Assembly (NCBI GenBank): GCA_028874675.1
Contig: JAPPJA010000560.1
Span: forward strand, 1-5,297
DNA: 5,297 nucleotides
DNA from: Chloroflexota bacterium
Lineage (GTDB): Bacteria > Chloroflexota > Dehalococcoidia > Lucifugimonadales > UBA3495
Direction: 5' to 3'
Shown: piece by piece, positions 1-4,742 of the stretch
How positions within the stretch are numbered: the stretch's first letter is position 1
How the letters are laid out: every line of letters starts with the position of its first letter
Translations under genes and position numbers: made by a program
The notes under the pieces: generated by a model
Told to the model about the DNA's origin: nothing
Databases searched by the model: none
What the model saw: the letters and a program-made list of their open reading frames with translations, nothing else

Positions 1-497
1 GGGCTAGGGTGGGGGTGAATTTCCTGCGGGAGGCCCCAAGGCCCAATACAGTGTTCGTGTCACTTATTGAAGCGACCAATGCCTCCCTGATAATCGAAAG
101 GCCCTGCGGTGCCGCGAGCGTTCCGTGTCGGGGGCTTTCCCGTTCCAGCCTGCCCGACCATACTGCCCTTCACCCGTATCCGGTAATTCTTGCCGCCCCA
201 GAGCTGAAAGCGCAGACAGCCCTGCTGAATTCGCCGCCATCACCCGCGAAGCGCCACACCAGGGCAGTGGGTGCCGCCTGGAATGTGAGTCCATCCTCCT
301 GCCTGTGCCGGAATGACGCGTCCCAGCCCACTGTCACTCAGCAACCCTGAGCAGTTGTCCGGCGGCCCCGGCCCCGCAACTACCCCGTCCTGAGGGGAAA
401 GGCCGCTGGGGCAGGCCTCCGCGACTTCGACTCCGGCAAACCATGCCTGCGTGTATCCGTAACGCCCGGAAATCCCGAATCGCCCCTTAATCGCCCC
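1..497. other. Left-flank stretch without a convincing gene
   Basis: Nothing here reads as a real protein. The longest open frames (9-350 plus, 64-294 minus) have no recognisable motif, no good ribosome binding site, and residue composition (rich in P, S, R, A) typical of chance frames in GC-rich DNA. The frame ending at 350 is open to the left edge, so a C-terminal tail of a gene outside the window cannot be fully excluded. The stretch lies downstream of sbcD on the minus strand, where an sbcC partner might be expected, but no ATPase motif is seen. No hairpin with a U-tract was found to end the sbcD transcript. Parts at 1-46 and 251-320 resemble intergenic repeat sequence. Confidence 0.6.
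251..320 (-). repeat. Possible degenerate interspersed intergenic repeat
   Basis: Read on the minus strand, this begins with CGTCATTCCGGCACAGGCAG and continues to a GGTGTGGCGCTTCGCGGGTG segment. Both resemble the 'GTCATTCC...GCAGGAATCC' family of short intergenic repeats that recur in many bacterial genomes. The resemblance is from memory; no second copy lies in this window, so repeat status is inferred. The boundaries are approximate. Confidence 0.3.
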
Positions 498-505
498 TTA
501 ATCGC
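480..505. repeat. 11-bp tandem duplication across the sbcD stop codon
   Basis: The unit TCGCCCCTTAA occurs twice without a gap (480-490 and 491-501), followed by the first four bases of a third copy (502-505). The sbcD stop codon (TAA on the minus strand, 498-500) lies inside the copy nearer the gene. The second copy falls just after the stop, so the protein is unchanged by the duplication. Confidence 0.85.
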
Positions 506-1754
506 TTCCCGCCGCCGTCCCGCTTTCCACTTCCCCGATAATTTCCTCGCCGTATTGCAGAATCTTCTCCGCCCTCTCGGGAGCAGTATCCCTTCCCTCC
601 ACGTAAATGCGCAGCGCCTGCAGGGGTTGCAGCCCTTCCGACTCGCCGCTGGCCAGCCTGGTGCGCCGCGTACCCTCGACATCGTGGCTGATGGCCGCGA
701 TAAAATGGGCCGACTGCAGCGCCTGCCTGATTTCGCCTTCCCTCAATCCTGCCTCCGCCTCCGCCGGCAATCGTATCCGTACCCTTACCACCGCGTCATT
801 CACGTCGTGGCGTCCGATGGCGCGAATCACCGCCGCCGTAGGGTCGGGTTCGCCCGGGGCAATGGTAACGTCCACCGTCACGAACCGGCGCGCGCGAACC
901 GGCTGGAACCGGAACTCCTTCAGTCGCTGCCCCCGCGGAGCCTTCGCATCCAGGTCCACCACGCAAAAGCCCTTTTCGTCCTTCTCCTCCGAAAAGTCCA
1001 CCCTTTGCAGGCTACCCGAGTAAGCCATGGTGGGCGCCTCTCGCCTCAGCACCTGGTGTTTGTGGATATGCCCCAGGGCCACGTACTCCAGCTCGGGACG
1101 GTGCACTGCGCTTGCCAAAAGCACATGGTCGTTTCCCAGCATCATGGATCGTTCCGTACCTGTCGTGGAACCGTTGATGGTCACGTGCCCCGTCAGGATG
1201 GCCGGAATGTCCGGGTCCAGTTCCCTGGCTCGCTGGGCAATGGCTTCGGTCATCCTGCTCTCGATTTCCTCGCGCACCTGGTCAATGGTCAGGCCCCTCG
1301 ACTCCTCCCTGCTCAGCAGTCGTCCCCGGCGGGGCCAGGGAACTGCCAATACCTGCAGCGGGCCGTCGGGGGTGCTGACCATGTAAGTCTGCAGGTTGTC
1401 ACCGATATAAACGTTGGGCACCTGCAACGTCGGAAAAATTTCCACCGCGTTGGCCCGGCTGCTGGCGTTGGGCAGGTCATGATTTCCCACCAGCAGAAAC
1501 ACCGGTATTCCCGCCGACGCCACTCGGAACAGCCGGCTTGCAAACTCTCGCTGGTGGGTCTGGGACGGGTCCCTGCCCTTGTAGGCGTCCCCTGCCAGCA
1601 GTAGCAGGTCAATTTGCTGGGCGAGGGCAAACTCCACCACTTCGTCCAGCGCCCCCAGAAAGTCCGCCAGCCGCGTGGATAACCCCGTAGCCGGGTCCAG
1701 CCGCCCGTAGTTTTCCACGCCGATATGCAGGTCCGCAAAATGTAGAATTCGCAT
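498..1754 (-). CDS. sbcD: SbcD/Mre11-family DNA repair exonuclease
   Basis: A calcineurin-like metallophosphoesterase of the SbcD/Mre11 family, the nuclease subunit that normally works with the SbcC/Rad50 ATPase on DNA ends and hairpins in the cytoplasm. From the ATG at 1754 it has 418 residues, the usual length. The phosphoesterase motifs are in order: ADLHIG (D8, H10), AGD (D56), GNHD (residues 90-93), TGH (H190) and GHIH (H229, H231), so the metal site looks intact. The second motif reads GDAYKGRDP instead of the common GDLFD form. The C-terminal 150 residues or so form the less conserved capping and partner-binding part. An alternative TTG start at 1778 adds eight residues but has no Shine-Dalgarno. 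The ATG has GGGGA six bases upstream and begins with the family's usual MRILHFADLH. No sbcC lies within the 497 bases downstream. Confidence 0.93.
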   Translation of the reverse strand: MRILHFADLHIGVENYGRLDPATGLSTRLADFLGALDEVVEFALAQQIDLLLLAGDAYKGRDPSQTHQREFASRLFRVASAGIPVFLLVGNHDLPNASSRANAVEIFPTLQVPNVYIGDNLQTYMVSTPDGPLQVLAVPWPRRGRLLSREESRGLTIDQVREEIESRMTEAIAQRARELDPDIPAILTGHVTINGSTTGTERSMMLGNDHVLLASAVHRPELEYVALGHIHKHQVLRREAPTMAYSGSLQRVDFSEEKDEKGFCVVDLDAKAPRGQRLKEFRFQPVRARRFVTVDVTIAPGEPDPTAAVIRAIGRHDVNDAVVRVRIRLPAEAEAGLREGEIRQALQSAHFIAAISHDVEGTRRTRLASGESEGLQPLQALRIYVEGRDTAPERAEKILQYGEEIIGEVESGTAAGSD

Positions 1755-1795
1755 CAAAAATCCCCGCCAAATGCCCAACGATCAGGATTCAGACG

Positions 1796-1804
1796 AGTAT
1801 AGCA
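1796..1804 (-). promoter_or_regulatory. Extended -10 promoter for sbcD
   Basis: On the minus strand the sequence is TGCTATACT: a TGn extension joined to the -10 hexamer TATACT (1801-1796). The position 17 bases upstream (CACGAG, 1824-1819) is a poor -35, which is typical of extended -10 promoters. Transcription would start near 1789, giving a leader of about 35 bases before the ATG at 1754. The call rests on sequence match and spacing only. Confidence 0.6.
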
Positions 1805-2252
1805 AACCCCATGCCGCCCTCGTGCCAAGTCAAGTGAGCCAGGCAGGGCAGACGCGCTATAGATTCAGGCTGCAGGGGGAGCTAGTTCGGTAGGCAAAGG
1901 TCATGTCGCCCTGAGATTGCCGACGGGCCCGAAGTCTTCATCCTCAGCCCGGCTGCGGGTTGTGAAGGTGGTTCCGGGGATAGATTTTAGATGCTTCGGC
2001 TTCGCTCAGCATGACATTTGATTAGAGCGTGATTGCCCTGGTGACCAAGCCCGCCCGCACCCGGCCCATTCGTTCACTTCAAGGCGACTTACTTGGCAGT
2101 ACCCTGCCTCGGCATACCTGGCTTCTTCCCCCATTTTCTCTCAGACAGCACCGCCTAAACCGCTTCCATCAACACTCCCGCCCCGCCCCCATCCGGCCGG
2201 TATTTCGCCGTGAAATACAACAGCCACCTATTTATCATCATTATAGTTGTCA
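1805..2252. other. Intergenic region between divergent sbcD and zinc-ribbon genes
   Basis: This interval separates the two divergent promoters. It contains a degenerate inverted repeat (1901-2016) and an AT-rich patch at about 2228-2252 just upstream of the plus-strand promoter, which could act as an UP element. On the minus strand the AT-rich patch contains a perfect TATAAT (2245-2240) without a good -35. The plus-strand frame 2029-2256 is rich in P, R and H, matches nothing I know and has no ribosome binding site, so I do not call it a gene. Confidence 0.6.
1901..2016. repeat. Degenerate MITE-like inverted repeat
   Basis: The right end read on the minus strand is TGTCATGCTGAGCGAAGCCG, closely resembling the 'GTCATCCTGAGCGAAGCGAAG' family of intergenic repeats common in many bacteria, including Chloroflexota. 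The left end (1901-1915, TCATGTCGCCCTGAG) is an imperfect inverted counterpart: TCATG and CTGAG are both present but separated by five bases. No transposase is present, so this would be a decayed non-autonomous element. Family assignment is from memory and the limits are approximate. Confidence 0.4.
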
Positions 2253-2281
2253 TTGACACGGCAAGTGGCGCTCAATAGAAT
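2253..2281 (+). promoter_or_regulatory. Near-consensus sigma-70 promoter of the zinc-ribbon gene
   Basis: TTGACA (2253-2258, perfect -35) is followed after exactly 17 bases by TAGAAT (2276-2281, five of six matches to the -10 consensus). The 25 bases upstream are AT-rich in otherwise GC-rich DNA, as expected of an UP element. Transcription should start near 2288, leaving a leader of about 57 bases before the ATG at 2345. Confidence 0.8.
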
Positions 2282-2330
2282 CAATAGGGCCGATTCGTTA
2301 ACAGGCGGTTCCAATTGGCTATCTGTATGT

Positions 2331-2335
2331 AGGAA
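2331..2335 (+). promoter_or_regulatory. Ribosome binding site of the zinc-ribbon gene
   Basis: AGGAA lies nine bases before the ATG at 2345, an acceptable Shine-Dalgarno spacing, and supports this start. Confidence 0.65.
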
Positions 2336-2344
2336 CGGGTCAGA

Positions 2345-3046
2345 ATGACCACTCTCAAGCAGCTCTACACCCTCCAGGAAGTGGACCTAGACCTGGACGG
2401 TGTCAACGGTCAAATAGCGGAAGTGGAGCGGGAGTTGGAGGGGCGGCTATCACTGGACAAAATTGAGGAGTCTCTGGAGCAGGCCAGGGCTGATTTGCAG
2501 CAGATTCAGTCCAGCCACCGAGAGCTTCAGCTGGAGACCGGCAGCCAGCGGGAGCGGTCCACTTCCCTGGAGGAGCAACTCTATGGCGGGGCCGTAGAAA
2601 ACCCCAGGGACCTCGAAGCCCTGCAGCTGGAAGCCAACAACGTCCGGCACGCCTTGGAACAAATGGACGTCCGACTGCTTGAGATGTCCCTGCAGGCCGA
2701 GGATGCCCGTACCCGTATTGCTGGCCTGGAACAGCATCTGGCCGATACCCAGTCCGCATGGGACACCCGCCAGGCCGAACTCTGGCAGCAGCTTGAGCAG
2801 CTTTCCGACCGGCAGGAAGCTCTGAATAAAGACCGCAACAGCCTGGCCTCATGCGTAGAACCCGTGGAGTTGACCCGGTACGAAGGCCTTCGCCGCAGCA
2901 AAGGCGGCCTGGCCCTCGCCCGCGTCGTCCGTGGCCTCTGCCAGGCCTGCCGCATGTCCCTGCCCTCGCAGCACCTGCAGCGCGTCCGCAACGGCCGGCA
3001 GACTGTCCTCTGCAACAACTGCGGGCGAATACTCCTTCCCGGCTGA
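2345..3046 (+). CDS. Coiled-coil C4-type zinc-ribbon protein (zf-RING_7 / DUF164 type)
   Basis: A 233-residue cytoplasmic protein with no signal peptide or membrane segment. Residues 1-170 are rich in E, Q, L, A and R in a heptad-like pattern and should form a long helical hairpin coiled coil. They are interrupted by the family signature LYGGAVENPRDLEALQ (79-94). The C-terminal domain begins with YEGLRRSKGGLALARV (179-194) and carries four metal-binding cysteines in two pairs, C199-x2-C202 and C223-x2-C226. This is the arrangement of the family that includes Helicobacter HP0958 (FlgZ) and chlamydial CT398 (CdsZ), which act as adaptor or chaperone-like proteins. In most bacteria the role is unknown, and none should be assumed here. 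The gene has its own promoter and terminator and sits just upstream of rnpB, a neighbourhood I recall from Actinobacteria and Chloroflexota. Confidence 0.92.
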   Translation: MTTLKQLYTLQEVDLDLDGVNGQIAEVERELEGRLSLDKIEESLEQARADLQQIQSSHRELQLETGSQRERSTSLEEQLYGGAVENPRDLEALQLEANNVRHALEQMDVRLLEMSLQAEDARTRIAGLEQHLADTQSAWDTRQAELWQQLEQLSDRQEALNKDRNSLASCVEPVELTRYEGLRRSKGGLALARVVRGLCQACRMSLPSQHLQRVRNGRQTVLCNNCGRILLPG

Positions 3047-3079
3047 AGCCCGCTTCCCTGATTCCGGCAACCAGGCGCC

Positions 3080-3115
3080 ATCCCCCGGAGGACAGTTCCG
3101 GGGGATTGTACTTTT
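3080..3115 (+). terminator. Intrinsic terminator of the zinc-ribbon gene
   Basis: A perfect 10-bp stem (ATCCCCCGGA 3080-3089 with TCCGGGGGAT 3097-3106), a seven-base loop and a following T-rich run TGTACTTTT (3107-3115). It lies 34 bases after the stop codon and separates this transcript from rnpB. Confidence 0.88.
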
Positions 3116-3147
3116 CCAGGCAGATTGCTGACCCGTGTAAACCTTCC

Positions 3148-3176
3148 TTGACCCTCCTATACCCCTATGCTAGATT
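3148..3176 (+). promoter_or_regulatory. rnpB promoter with extended -10
   Basis: TTGACC (3148-3153, five of six matches) is spaced exactly 17 bases from TAGATT (3171-3176). TGC directly before the -10 gives the extended TGn form. Counting seven bases past the -10 puts the start of transcription at 3183, the first base of the P1 helix of the RNase P RNA, so the mature 5' end may need no processing. Confidence 0.85.
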
Positions 3177-3182
3177 GAATCC

Positions 3183-3682
3183 GGAGAGGCCGGGCAAGAC
3201 CGGGTGGCCGCCGCGGCGAGTTATTCTCGCCGGGGAGGAAAGTCCGGGCTCCACCGGACAGGGTGCTGGGTAACTCCCAGGCTTCTGATGCAGTTTGACC
3301 ACTGCGCCAGGGGACGGAAAGTGGCACAGAAACATACCGCCTCCACCATGAACCCGCGCAGCCCATTCCCCGCAATGGACTGCCTGAGTGACGGAGGTAA
3401 GGTTGAAATCGGACGGTAAGAGCGTCCGGTCGCTTGTGGCGACACAGCGACGGCTAAACCCCACCTGGAGCAAGGCCGAATAGGGGGACTATGGGCGTCC
3501 GGCTCGTCCCCGGGTTGGCTGCTCGACCCCGACGGCAACGTCGTCCCGCTCGCTTCTCGCGCGCGGACCTGCGTCGGTCCACCCGACCGCTTCGCAGGGG
3601 GCTAGATAGATGGTCACCGTCCTGTCGGCGAATGGCCGCCAGGATACAGAACCCGGCTTACAGGTCTTGCCCGGCTCTCTCC
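3183..3682 (+). ncRNA. rnpB: RNase P RNA, bacterial type A
   Basis: The catalytic RNA of RNase P, which removes the 5' leader from precursor tRNAs together with the RnpA protein. P1 is a long helix: 3183-3201 pairs with 3664-3682 (with one extra base on the 3' side), defining both ends. P3 is GGCGAG/CTCGCC (3215-3231). The universally conserved blocks are present in order: GAGGAAAGTCC (3235), ACAGAAACATACCGCC (3326), GGTAAGGTTGAAA (3396), GGTAAGAGCG (3415), AAACCCCACCTGGAGCAAGG (3456) and ACAGAACCCGGCTTACAG (3646). P15 (GAGCA 3468-3472 with TGCTC 3520-3524) and P16 (GGGGAC 3484-3489 with GTCCCC 3506-3511) enclose the GGGTTGG segment expected to contact the tRNA CCA end. P18 is CGACG-GCAA-CGTCG (3530-3543) with a GNRA loop. 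At about 500 nt it is longer than the 377-nt E. coli RNA, mainly from a long P1, a longer P12 arm and a P19-type insert (3544-3600). Confidence 0.97.
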
Positions 3683-3703
3683 CTCGATCTTCCCCCGTAC
3701 CCC

Positions 3704-3739
3704 GGCAGCGGCGCCGGAAGGGTCCGGCCGCCCGTTGCC
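3704..3739 (+). terminator. GC-rich hairpin after rnpB, lacking a U-tract
   Basis: GGCAGCGGCGCCGGA (3704-3718) folds on TCCGGCCGCCCGTTGCC (3723-3739) around an AGGG loop, with two bulged cytosines and one G-T pair. It lies 22 bases past the rnpB 3' end and 25 bases before the aldolase ATG. The bases after it (TGCTAACCC) are not T-rich, so it would be a weak intrinsic terminator at best. It could equally be a processing boundary or leader structure that lets transcription continue into the aldolase gene. Confidence 0.45.
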
Positions 3740-3754
3740 TGCTAACCCAGCTTC

Positions 3755-3759
3755 AGGAG
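3755..3759 (+). promoter_or_regulatory. Ribosome binding site that fixes the aldolase start
   Basis: AGGAG lies five bases before the ATG at 3765. It favours this ATG over an in-frame TTG at 3735, which lies inside the preceding hairpin and has no Shine-Dalgarno. Confidence 0.75.
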
Positions 3760-3764
3760 ACGAT

Positions 3765-4538
3765 ATGGTCCGCACGAACTTGACCAAGGCAAAGATCAAC
3801 GAAGGCCAGGTGGCCCTCGGCGCCAGCATAAATTTCTACGCCCCCGGCCTCGTGGAACTCTACGGCGTCATGGGGTTCGACTGGGTGTGGATTGACTGCG
3901 AACACGGCTCATCCAACGATTCCGAGACCGAAAACATGGTGCGCGCCGCCGAACTCTACGACCTGACTCCCATCGCCCGCATTCCCAACGCCTACCCTTC
4001 CACCATCCTGCGCTTCCTGGATCGGGGCGTTCAGGGGCTCATAGTCCCCCACATCTCTACCCGCGAGGAAGCCCAGGGCGTGGCCCGCGCCTCTCACCAC
4101 TACCCGGACGGTGACCGCAGCAGCGCCACCGGCGGCCGCACCAACCGCTATGGCGCCGGCCTGTCCACTCCCGAATACTACGCCGCCGCCAACCGGGAAG
4201 TGCTGGTCATTGTGATGATTGAGACTCCCGAAGCGGTGGAGAACGTCCGCGAAATCGCCTCCGTCCCCGGTGTTGATGCCCTCCTGGTGGGCAGCAGCGA
4301 CCTCACCCAGACCATGGGCATGGCCACTCCCGCCGAGCTGGACGCGGCCATTGACAAGGTGATCGAGGGAACAAAGGCTGAGGGCAAGGCCATCGGCGTC
4401 GCCGGGGCCGGCATGTCCCTCAACAACGTCCCTCGCTTCCAGCATTTCGCCAGCCGGGGCGTCCAGCTAATGTCCATCGGCGCCCAGGACATGATCCGCG
4501 CCGCCGGCGACGGTTTCCTCCAGACCATGCGAAGCTAG
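3765..4538 (+). CDS. HpcH/HpaI-family class II aldolase
   Basis: A 257-residue cytoplasmic enzyme of the HpcH/HpaI aldolase/citrate lyase family. These are (beta-alpha)8-barrel, divalent-metal enzymes that split 2-keto-4-hydroxy acids to pyruvate (or a related keto acid) and an aldehyde. Length is typical. Family landmarks are visible: GFDWVWIDCEHG (37-48) with the catalytic-type H47, IARIPN (70-75) with substrate-binding-type R72, GLIVPHI (91-97), the metal ligand E153 in MIETPEAVEN (151-160), and the second ligand D179 in VGSSDLTQTMG (175-185). The last motif has SS where HpcH has PA (GPADLS), a common variation in family members of unknown substrate, so the exact substrate cannot be named. 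The gene follows rnpB after 82 bases with no clear promoter of its own and converges with the LLM oxidoreductase gene. Residues 114-130 (PDGDRSSATGGRTNRYG) form the family's active-site loop region. Confidence 0.93.
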   Translation: MVRTNLTKAKINEGQVALGASINFYAPGLVELYGVMGFDWVWIDCEHGSSNDSETENMVRAAELYDLTPIARIPNAYPSTILRFLDRGVQGLIVPHISTREEAQGVARASHHYPDGDRSSATGGRTNRYGAGLSTPEYYAAANREVLVIVMIETPEAVENVREIASVPGVDALLVGSSDLTQTMGMATPAELDAAIDKVIEGTKAEGKAIGVAGAGMSLNNVPRFQHFASRGVQLMSIGAQDMIRAAGDGFLQTMRS

Positions 4539-4570
4539 CCTTCCAGATCGCATTTCCTGGGACTCTCGGG

Positions 4571-4595
4571 GGCGGCCCTTGTGGCCGCCTTCTCT
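4571..4595 (+). terminator. Hairpin terminator of the aldolase gene
   Basis: A perfect 7-bp GC stem (GGCGGCC 4571-4577 with GGCCGCC 4583-4589) around a CTTGT loop, followed by the pyrimidine-rich TTCTCT. It lies 32 bases after the stop codon. The T-run is interrupted, so it may be only partly efficient. Confidence 0.6.
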
Positions 4596-4640
4596 CCTGG
4601 GAATTCAATATAAGAGAAGTGAAACTTCCTCCCCTGTTTT

Positions 4641-4684
4641 CAACAAACTAAAAGGGCCACGGAGGACTCTTCCCTCCGTGGCCC
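4641..4684 (-). terminator. Strong intrinsic terminator of the LLM oxidoreductase gene
   Basis: A perfect 12-bp inverted repeat (GGGCCACGGAGG 4654-4665 with CCTCCGTGGCCC 4673-4684) and a seven-base loop. Read on the minus strand it is followed by TTTTAGTTTGTTG (4653-4641), a good U-tract. It lies 58 bases past the stop codon at 4743-4745. On the plus strand the following bases are not T-rich, so it mainly serves the minus strand, although the stem could also help block aldolase read-through. Confidence 0.85.
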
Positions 4685-4742
4685 CTGCTTCCGGCAGTCC
4701 CGCCTTTGCCTGGCTGGCCGCCGTTCTACAGATCGCCGTACC

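Noticed and set aside
9..350. Plus-strand open frame of 113 codons open to the left edge
   Set aside because: Low-information composition, no motif and no ribosome binding site; it overlaps repeat-like sequence. A partial gene end is possible but not supported.
555..1604. Long plus-strand open frame of 349 codons
   Set aside because: It lies entirely antisense to sbcD, whose catalytic motifs are clear. Its translation is rich in R, H, P and Q with no family motif.
2006..2134. Minus-strand 42-codon frame starting with ATG at 2134
   Set aside because: Weak ribosome binding site, no known family, and its end falls inside the degenerate repeat; kept only as a low-interest remark.
2029..2256. 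Plus-strand open frame of 75 codons before the zinc-ribbon gene
   Set aside because: No recognisable sequence, no Shine-Dalgarno, and it runs into the -35 element of the downstream promoter.
3165..3745. Several open frames on both strands over 3157-3745
   Set aside because: They overlap the RNase P RNA, whose conserved blocks and helices fully explain the sequence.
3909..4445. Minus-strand open frame of 178 codons
   Set aside because: It is an antisense shadow of the aldolase, rich in G, V and H because of the codon bias of the real gene.
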